The notes beneath the pieces were generated by a model, which was not told the DNA's origin, searched no databases, and worked only from the letters and a program-made list of their open reading frames with translations. Both the position numbers and the translations under genes were made by a program. From Isoetes taiwanensis (Eukaryota; Streptophyta; Lycopodiopsida; Isoetales; Isoetaceae): DNA of 64,000 nt. This document shows, piece by piece, positions 12,211 through 24,239 of this stretch. The stretch is taken from contig JAJEKV010000109.1 of NCBI GenBank assembly GCA_021234155.1, positions 2,286,738 through 2,350,737 of the forward strand. Direction: 5' to 3'. Within the stretch, counting starts at the first letter, position 1; each line of letters opens with the position of its first letter.

Positions 12211-12657
12211 TATATATAGGAAGATAAGTTGTTCCATCCAGTATATATGTAAGGGCTCGAGAGTGGGAGCTCTTCATATGTCTTTTTGATGTAGTTATTT
12301 TGTTATTTAATAAAGAGCACACTTCTTTTAACTCAAGGGGTTAAATCCAAGGGAATTGCTTATCAATTATGTTTGGAGAGGTGGCCATGTAAGCTTTGAA
12401 TGTCACACAATTGATTTTTTCTTTTCTAAATTTAATGTGGTCTCTAGACATATATGTTGTATGGCACTATCAACAAGGGTTTGTAGATGCTTAGGCGTGT
12501 GTTGTATGGCATTATCAACAAGGGTTTGTAGATGCTTAGGCATGTGTTTTTTTTTTCACATGTTGTATGGCACTATCAACTAGGGTTTGTAGATGCTTAG
12601 GCATGTGTTTTTTTTGTTTTCACAGTACCATATCAATAATCTATTTCCAATTGTCTT
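12211..12657 (+). pseudogene. Remnant of a vicilin-like 3' UTR and downstream flank
   Basis: From 12211 the sequence follows the 3' UTR of the vicilin-like copies (GGGCTCGAGAGTGGGAGCTC, AATAAAGAGCACA near 12310) and then the common downstream flank (GGGGTTAAATCCAAGGGAAT). No exon survives upstream; the Helitron-like end replaces it. At 12457-12608 the phrase TTGTATGGCAYTATCAAC occurs three times (12457, 12502, 12563), a local expansion of a motif present once in the other flanks. Confidence 0.75.
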
Positions 12658-14160
12658 GGAGATCATGCAAGAGGTTGAATCCAAATACTATTGTCTTTCT
12701 ATTTATTTTTTAGCCATACACAAGGAGCCCAAAAATGAACTATTACATTAAATTGGTATCAAACTGCCTAAAAACCATGGTATATGTAGTTTTTTGTGCA
12801 CGAATCTATTTGATAGAAAACCAAATAGCATAGTGGTTTGTTGAGACTATAGTGATTTATAACATGGTTATCCATGTTGGTTATTGAAACTATAATGGAT
12901 TCTTAAAGCTGGCTAAGGTTTATGAGATAGTTTTATGCATACAATAGTGGTTTATTAAAACTAGTAATAGTTTGTTAAAAGTATCTTGAATATATCGTGC
13001 CTTGGATGCTGGTTTTATTATACCCAATATCATATGTATATGACATGGATTTAAGACATGTAAGCTCATTGGGCACATGTTTTATGGGTGCTCAAGCTTT
13101 ATGATGATGTGGTTGGTTAAATGAGCTATAAGAACTCGTTATTTATATATTTTTTTATTTTTTTGGCGGGTTGGGAAGGGGGGGTAGTTGAAGCTATCGG
13201 TGTTGTGTGCATATGATGGGCAAATGTTTTATGAACTTTGTGCAAGGAGTCATATTATATATCATCATGGTCTATATTAAAATGTATTATTGTTTATTGA
13301 TGTTGATGATTGAGGTTAATTGGTTGGTTCACTTGATCGATGTTGTATAGGTCTCAAGTTCAAGTCCTCATGTAGACATGCAATATAAGGTGAATGGGGG
13401 CTTGTTGCCCCTAAAGGGCAACATAGTAACTATTGTCTATGCTTTAAGACTAGGTTGGCGTCTGCGTTTGGAAGACCTTTGTAGGTAAGATGCTCATTTG
13501 AAGTTTCGAAGTTAAAGTTTGAAAGACCCCACTATACATGCTTTTAAACCGTAGTCATTTTCTCCACTTCCCTATCCACATTCCATTTTTATTCCATTAT
13601 GCTCACTTTTGCCACATATTCACCTTTTCCTCTTCTTAGCCTAGCCATTTTCCTATTTTCACCTTTATTATGCCCACCTTGCATATATCCCTCTTTGAGA
13701 ATTTTTACCTAGCCCATTTCTCTATTTATTCCTATATACTATCATAAGCCATCCATTTCCACCATTTCAATTCATACTTCATGCCTTTTATGTTAAAAGT
13801 TTTACACCTTTGCTATTGTGGTCAAAACCCATGTCACTATCTCTTTCATATCCATTACCCTTCACTCTTTGTGAAACACCTTTAGCCATCAAAACTCCAC
13901 CTTCTCATTTTTACATCTTATTCCGTTACCATTGCTTCAATATTGTTTTTTGCCCTCACTGCTTGCCCCATTATTTTGTTGTCTTGCTTCCAAATACCTT
14001 GATGACGTCACCCTCACTTCATTCAAAATATGTGCTTATGCAAAATCCATAGCCAATGTTCCTAGAGGTTCCAGTAATGCGTGCATGGCTACTCCTAGTA
14101 TTGAATCCTTGAAATAACTTAAGCCTTTTTATTTTTAGCCCTCGAGACCTTTAAAACAAC
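12658..14160 (+). repeat. Left arm of a 1.5-kb inverted repeat
   Basis: This segment is the reverse complement of 25504-26994 with only scattered differences, including the translated frame 13810-14052, which reappears at 25594-25848 on the other strand. It lies directly upstream of vicilin-like copy A, and its partner lies directly upstream (in transcript direction) of copy E. The simplest reading is a tandem duplicate turned round by the inversion. I see no convincing gene in it. Confidence 0.9.
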
Positions 14161-14327
14161 CATTATTAAAAGGCTCAAATACCCATATACGGTCGAAATA
14201 CATGAAGAAAAATATGGAAATACTTGGGCTTCCTTTGTGAAATACTCCCCGAAACCTTAGAATCAAGGAAATAAGCTTAAATCATGTTCAAGAAGCTTAT
14301 ATGCTCTTCTGCTCAAATGTTTTGTAG

Positions 14328-15698
14328 TTTGAAGGAGTTCCGCTTCATATCCGGTACGTTCCTGGTAGTCTACATGAATTCACGCCCTTGCATTTGTGGT
14401 TGAAGGTAAGATTGGTTTTTGGGTCTAAGAGACTTTGTTCCTTGCTTGCTAAGTTACTACTTAACTTGGTATCATTTCTAAAGTGTGTTTGTCTGTGTGC
14501 AGGGTCTGTAATACTTGGTCTAGTCAGAGAACCAGTAGCTTTTGCAGAACAGAGAAGTGAGTTCAAGCTCAACAAGAGTGATGCCTTTGCTATTCCCAGA
14601 GGAGTGGCTTTCTGGTTCTACAATGACGGACATCAAATTGCACGCCTGCTTAGCGTGGCTTATTCTGGCAGAGACACTAATCGTTTTAGGGTCTGCCCAT
14701 GTCCAATCTTTTTTGTTTGTTTTTGCAATCTTTTTTGTTTGCTTGATCATGATACTTACTTATACATTTATGTGCAGAAATACCGACCATTGAGTGATGC
14801 AACTGCTTTTAGCTCTCATATTTTTTCTCATGCATGGAATGTGTCTGAACAGAGTGTGAGGCAGCTGTTAGATAGACAAAAGAAACAACAAGAGAGGCAA
14901 GATATCATCAAGGTCTCTCGAGAGTCCATAGTGCACGAGCAACAATCCGTGCTCAATCTTGGAGCGTCAGATTTGGTTTATCGGCTTGGTCGTGATTTTC
15001 CAGAGGTACAAGTAAGGCAAGGTGGAGAACCTCGCGAGCTCAACAGTCACAAGATGCTTGAACTCGCAGCTCTATGCATGTCTGCTCGCCATTTGAAGCT
15101 GGAAAAAGTGAGTAGCTTCTTTCTAAGGTTTTTTTAATAGTTTCTTTCTGCGTATGCGCTCACCATCTAGTGTTTGAACTTTGAATGAACAGAGAGCAAT
15201 ATATGCACCAACTTATAGTCACAATGGCGATAAGGTCATATACGTTATCAAAGGTAGTGCTAACCTTGAAGTCGTTAATGACAATGGTGAGAGAGTTGTG
15301 GCGCAAACAATCAAGGAGGACCAGCTTGTTTTTATCCCAAGAGGGTTTCCATATGTTGAGGTAGCCGAAGATGAGGGATACGAAGCTATTTCAGCTATAA
15401 ATACTGATAGGTACGCACGCCACTTAGTAGATTACATCCTTTTCATTGTTTCTCTTTTTTTATTGTTTCATTGTTGTGCCTAACATTTATTTATGATGTT
15501 GGTTATTTGTTATTGTAATTTAGACCTAAAGATTCTTATTTTGCTGGAGGGAATTCCATTTTTAACCACATACCAAGGGCCATTGTGTCTAATGCATTTG
15601 GCTTGAAGACAGATGAAGTTGAGAAATTCCTACAACAATGAGACTTGGATGAGGTCGTAATTTTTCCAGCTCCAAGCCAGAAGGAGAGGTCTATTTAG
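14328..15698 (+). pseudogene. Vicilin-like bicupin gene, copy A
   Basis: Exons: part of exon 1 to 14405, exon 2 14503-14690, exon 3 14778-15107, exon 4 15193-15410, exon 5 15524-15698. Donors and acceptors are GT/AG and phases agree. Exon 2 contains IPRGVAFWFYNDG, matching the end of the N-terminal cupin of 7S globulins. Exon 3 carries the inter-domain segment (SHAWNVSEQSVRQLL). Exon 4 is the second cupin (VIYVIKGSANLEVV, VFIPRGFPYVEVAEDEG). Exon 5 holds AGGNSIFNHIPRAIVSNAFG, the C-terminal helical part of the family. Defects: exon 1 lacks two bases relative to copy B, and a TGA at 15639-15641 replaces CGA, removing 19 codons. This is the most complete copy, but no start exon is present. Vicilin-like proteins are secretory storage or cupin proteins; no function can be claimed for this copy. 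Confidence 0.88.
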
Positions 15699-16939
15699 AG
15701 AGGGTTTAGCATACTGTGCTCTTCTAATACGGGGTTCTAAATATATATATAGTATATAAGTTGTTATATGTAAGGGCTCGAGAGTGGGAGCTCTTCATAT
15801 TGTCTTTTTGATGTAGTTATTTTGTTTTCCAGTTGTGTTGATAATAAAGAGCACAGTTCTTTTAACTCAAGGGGTTAAATCCAAGGGAATTGTTTTTCAA
15901 GTATGTTTGGAGAGGTGGCCATGTAAAAGGCTTTGAATGTCACACAATTTATTTTTTCTTTTTTAAATTTAATGTGGTCTTTAGACATATATGTTGTATG
16001 GGACTATCAACAAGGGTTTGTAGATGCCTAGGCATGTGTTTTTTTTTTCACAGTACCATATCAATAAACCATTTTCCTATTGTTTTGGAGATCAAGCAAG
16101 AACTTGAATCCAAATACTATTGTCTTTCTATTTATTTTTTGGCCGTATTCTCTTAGCAGTGCTAAAACAAGCTTTTGTAGAAGGCTTACAAGCATTTGGA
16201 GGTTTGACTTCGAGGAAAGCATTGTGTTTGTTGTATCTAGATGTGTTCGAATGGTCTTCTACATTGATATAATAGCAACTATAACCAGCCTTAGGTTTGT
16301 ATAATATCAACCAATTGTTGAAGATGTCTAGGCTTTTGTTATATTTATTTCAGTTGCAGTTGTAATCATATTGAGGCAATGTTTCTTATCATTGGTCTCC
16401 CTTTTGATCATTACCATAATATGTCAATTTAGTATTTGGATTGATTTTGGAAGGGGGGAATAAGGGCGGTGGCAACCCGCGCTTGCACACTAACCCTAGG
16501 CCTGTGCAACTCTCTTCCTATGAGGTACTTCATTATACTCGTTGGAGAAGAGAGATATTCCTGTGGTTGGCTTGATAGGGATACTACAGATCTCTGGGAG
16601 AAATTGGGATTTTATTGAAACTTTCCTACTGTGCTCTTCTCCTGTGCTCTGGGTTTAGCCTACTGTGCTCCTCTAATATGGGGCTCTTTAGAACATGAGC
16701 TCATTAAGTATATATGGTATATAAGTTGTTCCATCCAGTATATATGTAAGGGCTTGAGAGTGGGAGCTCTTCATATTATCTTTTTGATGTAGTTATGCTG
16801 TTTTTCAGTTGTGTTGATAATAAAGAGCACAGTTCTTTTAACTCAAGGGGTTAAATCCAAGGGAATTGTTTTTCAATTATGTTTGGAGAGGTGGCCATGT
16901 AAGGTTTTTTAAGGCTTTGAACGCCAGGGAAACTACACA
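15699..16939 (+). other. 3' UTR and duplicated downstream flank of copy A
   Basis: A 3' UTR runs to AATAAA at 15843-15848. The common flank follows (15875-16360), then a second, partial 3' UTR (about 16660-16870, again with AATAAAGAGCAC). The second 3' UTR has no exon in front of it, so it is a relic of another deleted copy. The same order follows copy B at 19739-20777. Confidence 0.75.
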
Positions 16940-16959
16940 TTTTTTTTTATTCTGTTTTT

Positions 16960-18462
16960 ATCTTAAACTTTTATATTTAGCATGGTAATACCTAATGATG
17001 ATTGCTAATATTAAATCTTCCCCAAAGTCCTTTCGATCTAAGGATGTTTTAAATCCAAAGCTCCATGGTTAAGGTTAAGGTTAAGCTTCATAATCTTATA
17101 GTCCTTTGGACATGCCAGGACCACTTGAATGGGTTGATGTCAAACGCCCAGCTGCGATAATCTCCCCCACGGCTTCTCCCTAGACACAGTGTCGAAAGCC
17201 TTCACAAAGAGGATAAAGTCTGGCATCAAACATGAATGGTTCTGTCTGACCTAGAGCATAGGCGTGGACATCGTATGCATTATTGTGACTTGGCATGTAT
17301 GAATGCATCCCACTTAGTATACCTGTAAGGATAACATGTTGAATGATGCATTTGACAGGGACCAGGAGTCGCAGTGCCGCGCTAGCAGACAGGAGCAGGC
17401 TACCTCAGTATCTTCTGTTACTAGGAGCCTGAACTGGCGTATTATAGGGGTTGCAGAGGCAGAAGCTGATGCCCTTTCTGATATGGATGCTGCTTTGCAT
17501 TTTTTCACTGATGTCATGCATGTGAAGGCTGGTGGAGTTGTTTCTGCTACTAGGGTGGGAGCGGCAAGACCTGATCGTCCCCGCCATATTTTGGTCCAGT
17601 TTCAAGACACTCTTAGCCGCTTACATGTTCTTCAGCATGGAAACCATCTCAGAGGGACTAGTTTCTCAGTACAGGAGGACCTCTCCCCTCTTCAATTGTG
17701 TAACCGTAAGGAGGAGCTCTGCAAGGTGAGGGCAGCCCGCCTGCAAAAGAAATGGGCAGTGTACAGGGGAGGCGCAGCAATTATTCTAGATCAATGGCCT
17801 TCCAATCCTTGGACTGGCTATGTCTAGATAATTTTAGAAGCATAAATTTACCACTAGCATTAGCATTATCTTCTCTTATTCTTGGTATAATATTTGGTTA
17901 TTGTATTTGGTGATGGGGCCTAGTCCCCAGGTTTTAGATGGGCTGTTGCCTTTGCATGTGCCGTCCCATAACCCGTTGGGTTCCCGTGGACGTAAAAATT
18001 CATCTTATCTTATCTTATCTTATCTTTGTTGTGCAAGGTTATAGGTTTAAATCTTTCATGTGGGGGTACAATTTCCTTTGACCTTCCTTCTAAAGGTTTA
18101 AGCACCCATCAAATGAGATCTTTAAATGCTTGTTGGAGGATGTACAAGAAGAAGTCAACTTTAGGCTATTTTTGTTGTCCTTGTTTAACAACTATATGCA
18201 CATCATGTTCACATATAGTCATCATAGTTACCATAACTTTTATTCCACATACTTCCTACAAAGCTTTAGGCATCCATTGTCAACATAAACCAACTTACTA
18301 CTCAGAGGGAGGTTATCCCTTCTTTTAGAATACTTCAATGCCAAGGACAATAACATCCTTCTTGAACCTCACCAGTGATTGGTCCCATTTACATGTTGAG
18401 CACGTTGAACTTGATAGCACATATAGATGCCTTGCTCTATTACAACTGAAAACCACATGGAT
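16960..18462 (+). repeat. Segmental duplicate of 29641-30436, with a LINE insertion inside
   Basis: Outside 17355-18024 this flank aligns with 29641-30436: TTTATATTTAGCATGGTAAT, the CACAGTGTCGAAA region, and the frame 18026-18328, which is related to 29991-30254. It contains the uninterrupted site for the PIF-like element (TTTTTATCTTAAACTTTT at about 16963), whereas the other copy contains the uninterrupted site for the LINE fragment. The two duplicates therefore date each other's insertions. Confidence 0.85.
17355..18024 (+). mobile_element. 5'-truncated LINE fragment with ORF1 C-terminal part
   Basis: The open frame ending at 17827 includes NWRIIGVAEAEADALSDMD, then a RVGAARPDRPRHILVQF stretch and SFSVQEDLSPLQL. 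That order (RRM-like domain, then R-P-R-x-I-L-V-x-F, then V-x-E-D-L-x-P) is the pattern of L1-type ORF1 nucleic-acid-binding proteins. Upstream codons from 17336 belong to the host site. The 3' end has CCCGTGGACGTAAAAAT followed by a (TTATC)n tail, like the LINE end at 63340-63404. The unfilled site at about 29985-29996 (GATGCATTTGCTTTGTTG) fixes both ends; only TTTG could be a target duplication. Confidence 0.8.
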
Positions 18463-18474
18463 TTGAGGCTTGCA

Positions 18475-19738
18475 GAGTCACTGTTAACTCCAGCAGGCTT
18501 GCTCTTCCTGTCTATTTCAATTCTCATGCCCTCGCATTTGTGGTTGAAGGTAAGATTGTTTTTTGGGTCTAAGAGATTTCGTTCCTTGCTTGCTACTACT
18601 TAACTTTGTATCATTTCTGAAGTGCGTTTGTGTGTGTGCAGGGTTTGTAATACTTGGTCTAGTCAGAGAACCAGCAGCTTCTGCAGAACAGAGAAGTGAG
18701 TTCAAGCTCAACAAGGGTGATGCCTTTGCTATTCCCAGAGGAGTGGCTTTCTGGTTCTACAATGACGGACAGCAAGCTGCACGCCTTCTTAGCGTGGCTT
18801 ATTCTGGCAGAGACACTCATCGTTTTAGGGTCTGTCCGTGTCCGATCTTTTTTGTTTGTTTTTGCAATGCAAGATCATGCTAACATTCTACTTGATGTGC
18901 AAAAATTCCGACCATTGAGTGACGCAACTGCTTTCAGCTCTCGTGTCCTTTCTCATGCATGGAATGTGTCTGAACAGAGTGTGAGGCAACTGTTAGACAG
19001 ACAAGAGAAACAACAACGAGAGAGGCAAGATATCGGTTTATCGGCTTGGTCGTGATTTCCCAGAGGTGCAGGTAAGGCAAGGTGGAGAACTTCGCGAGCT
19101 CAACAGTCACAAGATGCTTGAACTCGCAGCTCTACGCATGTCTGCTCGCCATTTGAAGCTAGAAAAAATGAGTAGCTTCTAAGGTTTTTTTAATAGTTTC
19201 TTTCTGCGTATGCACTCACCATCTAGTGTTTGAACTTTGAATGAACAGAGAGCAATGTATGCACCAACTTATAGTTACAATGGTGATAAGGTCATATATG
19301 TTATCAAAGGTAGTGCTAACCTTGAAGTTGTTAATGACAATGGCGACAGAGTTGTGGCGCAAACAATCAAGGAGGGCTAGCTTGTTTTTATCCCAAGAGG
19401 GTTTCCATATGTTGAGGTAGCCGAAGAAGAGGGATACGAAGCTATTTCAGCTATAAATACTGATAGGTACGCACGTCACTTAGTAGATTAGATCCTTTTC
19501 ATTGTTTCTTCTTTTTTATTGTTTCATTGTTGTGCCTGACATTTATGATGTTGGTTAATTCAGATCTATGGATTCCTATTTTGCCGGCGGGAATTCCATT
19601 TTCAACCGCATACCAAGGGCCATTGTGTCTAATGCATTTGGCTTGAAGACGGATGAAGTTGAGAAATTCCTACAACAGCGAGACTTGGATGAGTTCGTAA
19701 TTTTCCCAGCTCCAAGCCAGAAGGAGAGGTCTATTTAG
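18475..19738 (+). pseudogene. Vicilin-like bicupin gene, copy B
   Basis: Exon 1 part (about 18475-18549) is the only clean copy of this exon and reads NSSRLALPVYFNSHALAFVV before the donor. Exon 2 is 18642-18829. Exon 3 (18903-19167) has three faults: its acceptor is GCAA instead of GCAG, an internal deletion of 68 bases after CAAGATATC shifts the frame, and its donor is AT instead of GT. Exon 4 (19249-19466) has a TAG at 19378-19380 where the others have CAG. Exon 5 (19564-19738) is open to the normal stop. With this many faults the copy cannot make the full protein. The layout and introns match copy A. Confidence 0.88.
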
Positions 19739-20777
19739 AGAGGGTTTAGCCTACTGTGCTCTTTTAATATGGGGTTCTAAATATATATAGTATTTGTTCC
19801 ATCCAGTATATATGTAAGGGCTCGAGAGTGGGAGCGCTTCATATGTCTTTTTTATATAGTTATTTTGTTTTCCAGTTGTGTTGATAATAAAGAGCACAGT
19901 TCTTTTAACTCAATTGCAAGGGGTTAAATCCAAGGGAATTGTTTTTCAATTATGTTTGGAGAGGTGGCCATGTAAGTTTTTTTAAGGCTTTGAATGTCAC
20001 ACAATTTATTTTTATTTTTTTAAATTTAATGTGGTCTTTAGACATATATGTTGTATGGGACTATCAACAAGGGTTTGTAGATGCTTAGGCATGTGTTTTT
20101 TTTTCACAGTACCATATCAATAAACCATTTTCCTATTGTTTTGGAGATCAAGCAAGAACTTGAATCCAAATACTATTGTCTTTCTATTTATTTTTTAGCC
20201 ATATTCTTTTAGCAGTGCGAAAACAAGCTTTTGTGTAGAAGGCTTACAAGCATTTGGAGGTTTGACTTCGAGGAAAGCATTGTGTTTGTTGTATCTAGAT
20301 GTATTCGAATGGTCTTCTACGTTGACATAATAGCAACTATCACCAACCTTAGGTTTGTATATTATCAACCAATTCTTGAAGATGTCTAGGCTTTTGTTAT
20401 ATTTATTTCAGTTGCAATTGTAATCATATTGAGGCAATGTTTCTTATCATTGGTCTCCCTTTTGATCATTACCACTAACCATCTCTTATTATTGACATAG
20501 TATGTTAATTTAGTATTTGGATTGATTTTGGAAGGGGCAACCCTCGCTTGCACACTAACCCTAGGCATGTGCAACTCTCTTCCTATGAGGTACTTCATTA
20601 TACTCGTTGGAGAAGAGAGTTATTCATGTGGTTGGCTTGATAGGGATACTACAGATCTTGGGAGAAATTGGGATTTTATTGAAACTTTCCTATTGTGCTC
20701 TTCTCCTGTGCTCTGGGTTTAGCCTACTGTGCTCCTCTAATATGGGGCTCTTTAGAACATGAGCTCTTTAAGTATTG
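19739..20777 (+). other. 3' UTR and flank of copy B, fused to copy C
   Basis: Same order as after copy A: 3' UTR with AATAAA near 19890, common flank, then the segment GTGCTCTGGGTTTAGCCTACTG. At about 20777 the second 3' UTR stops and exon 3 of copy C begins without any intron or splice site, showing a recombination or deletion junction. Confidence 0.7.
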
Positions 20778-21384
20778 TCATGCATGGAATGTGTCTGAAC
20801 AGAGTGTGAGGCAGCTGTTAGACAGACAAGAGAAACAAAAACGAGAGAGGCAAGATATCATCAAGGTCTCTCGAGAGTCCATAGTGCACGAGCAACAATC
20901 CGTGCTCAATCTTGGAGCATCGGATTTGGTTTATCGGCTTGGTCGTGATTTCCCAGAGGTGCAGGTAAGGCAAGGTGGAGAACTTCGCGAGCTCAACAGT
21001 CACAAGATGCTTGAACTCGCAGCTCTACGCATGTCTGCTCGCCATTTGAAGCTAGAAAAAGTGAGTAGCTTCTAAGGTTTTTTTAATAGTTTCTTTCTGC
21101 GTATGCACTCACCATCTAGTGTTTGAACTTTGAACGAACAGAGAGCAATGTATCACCAACTTATAGTCACAATGGTGATAAGGTCATATACGTTATCAAA
21201 GGTAGTAATAACCTTGAAGTTGTTAATGACAATGGCGAGAGAGTTGTGGCGCAAACAATCAAGGAGGGCCAGCTTGTCTTTATCCCAAGAGGGTTTCCAT
21301 ATGTTGAGGTAGCCGAAGATGAGGGATACGAAGCTATTTCAGCTGTAAATACTGATAGGTACGCACGTCGCTTAGTAGATTACA
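20778..21384 (+). pseudogene. Vicilin-like bicupin gene, copy C (exons 3-4 only)
   Basis: Begins inside exon 3 (CATGCATGGAATGTGTCTGA) directly after a 3' UTR fragment. Exon 3 runs to 21060 with an intact GTGAGT donor. Exon 4 (21142-21358) lacks one G after ATGTAT, a frameshift near its start. Intron 4 is cut after GTAGATTACA at 21384, where an inverted copia primer-binding site and LTR begin. Exon 5 is absent. Exon 3 contains the full inter-domain segment with LNLGASDLVYRLGRDFPEV. Confidence 0.88.
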
Positions 21385-21628
21385 TTTGATACCATGCTAA
21401 AATCGGATCATACTAAGAACAGATTGAATCAACAAGGAACTGATTTGCATTGATCGGAAGTGAATACAAGAGAGGAATCAGAGATTCCTTAAATAACTCC
21501 ACACAACAGAATTAAAGCAACAAATGAAGGAACCGAATGCATCGTAATCTCCGCCTGATTATAGGCACCGCCTGAGCTGGCAGTTGGTAGACATGCACAT
21601 GCACGTGAGAAGGAATCCATCCTCAACA
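21385..21628 (-). mobile_element. Copia 5' LTR with primer-binding site, inverted
   Basis: On the minus strand the LTR runs 21628-21395, TGTTGAGGATGG to ATTTTAGCA (234 bp), followed by TGGTATCAAA (21394-21385), a typical initiator-methionine tRNA primer site. It matches the 3' LTR at 27412-27629 except for about 16 extra bases near its start. Its outer flank (21629-21650) is GGATT preceded by vicilin exon 3 sequence, and the 3' LTR is followed by GGATT and the rest of that exon. These are therefore the two ends of one insertion with a 5-bp target duplication. Confidence 0.9.
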
Positions 21629-21650
21629 AATCCGACGCTCCAAGATTGAG

Positions 21651-24235
21651 CCCGGATGCTTTGGACGGACACCCTATCACACTTAGGGTGCTTAAAATAC
21701 AGTCAGCGTTTTGGCACCCGGGGTATTTTGGACGGGCAACAATATCTGCCAAAAGCTTTCGATAGGCACCACATCACCAATTATATCCACGTAATCAAGC
21801 TTCTTCCTTGATCGCGCTCCTGATTCCAGCATAAATTTTCACTGCTCACCTTTTTGAGCAAAGATTGTTTTATTCTTTGGTGTTGGCCAGTGATCATCAA
21901 TTCGAATTCAAAACAGAATGTTGAATCAGAGTAACAGAGTAATGGATCAGAATAGTCAAATGAATATTATGAATATCCTCATGATTTCCTCATGCAAGTC
22001 TTTAACTTTTGGAGATTTGGGGTAAGTTGTGATGGGTCTTTTGGTTTACGCATTAACATAATATAAAGGTATTCTGACCTAGATGGTAATAAAATTAACT
22101 GTGAAGAACAGTGGAGATCAGAATTTCAAAGAGATTTTTGTGGTCCATTGTGCAAGTGACACACATTGCTTCTTGTGCATAGCCTAAACAATAGAGATTG
22201 CATGTATTCCGGTTAAATTGCCCATGCTGGATGTGAAGAAAGATGTTGACAATGGTGGTTATGGCTGCATGACTGAAGATTCTTTGAGGGGTCTTAAACC
22301 CGCACCCAATTTAGAAGAATCTTTTTAGAAGAACTAGCTTGCATGTTTTATCTCAGTGGAGAGCATTCTTGACCAAGTTTTGTCTTCGTTTCCTGCACTT
22401 TTAAACAGATAGGCAATACAAGAAAATTTTATTCATAGACAAAGGCATTGCTCTTACCTAGAAAGGAGAAAATGCCACAAGATAGAGGCCACTCGTGATA
22501 TCTCCCGCCTTCGATATCTCCCACCTTAGGAAGTCATGAGATATCTGATCAGCTTGGCAAACGTTGTCAACACCTCTGCTCCTAGGCAATGTCAGGTTGG
22601 AGTTCCAGAGTCATTATGGTTGCTTCCATACTCACCTCCTTGGAAAAGGGCTACAACTTAGACGCCACTTCAAGGTCTAGTTCCCTTATTCTACCCTTGA
22701 ATTTTCAATTCGTGTACTATGCCATTTGACTCCATAATGACAGTTTCTCCGTCATTACATTAAAAACATAAAAAACTATCCCATTTGCCTTGTTCTAAAA
22801 GTAGAAATGACAGAGCTGACACCAAATAATAAAATTGTTAGTTCTCCTGAAAGCCTTGCAAGTTGAACTTTTCTCGTTGCAATGCACGGGCGAGGGATTG
22901 TCTGTAGCTCATAGTACTTTATCTTTGGAGTGACCTCATTACTTCGTGTTTCTTGATACCACCATAAGAGGGTGGGAAGGATTTCCCATAACATCCGAAT
23001 GTGTTGGTCAGTTGGTGAGGCCCTGGTGGTTAAGGAACGTTACACATTCTTTAGGATTACTAGACATTGATTAGATTCTCCATTTTGTACTTTTACTGAT
23101 TGGAACTTCACAAAACATAAAGGTTTGAAATTCCTAAAACCTTGACCCAAGGGAAAAAAGCAATTTAGAAACCACATCATGCAACTAGTATGAACATTCT
23201 TGACCAACCACTAGATAATATTAGTTCAGAATCACGCTTAAGAAATAATGCAACACCTGGAGCATAGATATGGTAGTTGTGGTTACTAATAAACATAGAA
23301 AACTATGCTCAAGGTTAGTGTTGACTTAGAATCGAAACAAGTGTATAATAAAAGCAACAAAGAAATGTTTGCGGCGGACATTTCTTATATGTTTTAAATG
23401 ACGAGGGCAATTTTTAGAATCCAATGGACATGCATATCCATCTATTTCATTAGATACATTTCATGCCCTAATTCCCAAGCATAAAATCCACAAGAAGCTT
23501 AATGAAAAGATCATAAAAATTGTATTATGTCGTGTTGTTCCGACTCATTGAACTACCAACAAAGTCGGCTTTATCAATTAAAGCATTTATCAAAAAAGCA
23601 CGCGCCTTCAACACTTTATACAAACAATTTTGATATAAGAATACAAAGTCAAGTGGTTGAAGTGATGTCGAACCTTTAAATCATCAATATCACATTATTG
23701 CTTGATTTTACGTTAGTGGCACACTCTTCCAACCAGGAGTGTATGTAGTACTCCATAATGTGACGACCTCTATCAGAATGGACTACTAACAAGCATATAA
23801 ATAAACTCGTATCAAAACCATCTTGCAAAGTCAAACATGATTTTTAAACTAATAAAAAAAAGTGAGGCATTAACATCATGTTTGAAAACCATATAAGTTA
23901 ATGACAAATTAGCATTAGATATCATCCTAAATTATAGTATTAAAAATATTGGCTAAAAAACCATCTCCCAAACTAATGATGATTTTAATATAAGATATAG
24001 AACTAGTATCAAAATCATGATATAACTAGTAATGACTCTACAAATCCTTGAAAGACATATGGTTTTTTCTAACATTACTATTTATTTGTATTAAAAAACA
24101 CACTTATACTAGTTTTCATGGCACACCATAACAAGTGGGTATGCATATTAATGGCCAAATTTAGACACCACAAGTTATTCTTATAGTTAAGAAATGCCCA
24201 CAAGCAACATGCATATAAAAAAAAAAAAAAAAAAA
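21651..24235. other. Stretch without a recognisable gene
   Basis: No frame of interest. An open frame at 21489-21752 (minus) is a mixture of LTR and flank. A short inverted motif GAAATGT-TTGCGGCGG-ACATTTC is at about 23364-23387. A run of about 20 A at 24218-24237 ends the region next to the 3' UTR of copy E. Confidence 0.5.
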
Positions 24236-24239
24236 AGAA

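Noticed and set aside
13810-14117. 80-codon frame, repeated at 25594-25848
   Set aside because: It is duplicated only because of the inverted repeat; no domain, and low-complexity pyrimidine-rich sequence.
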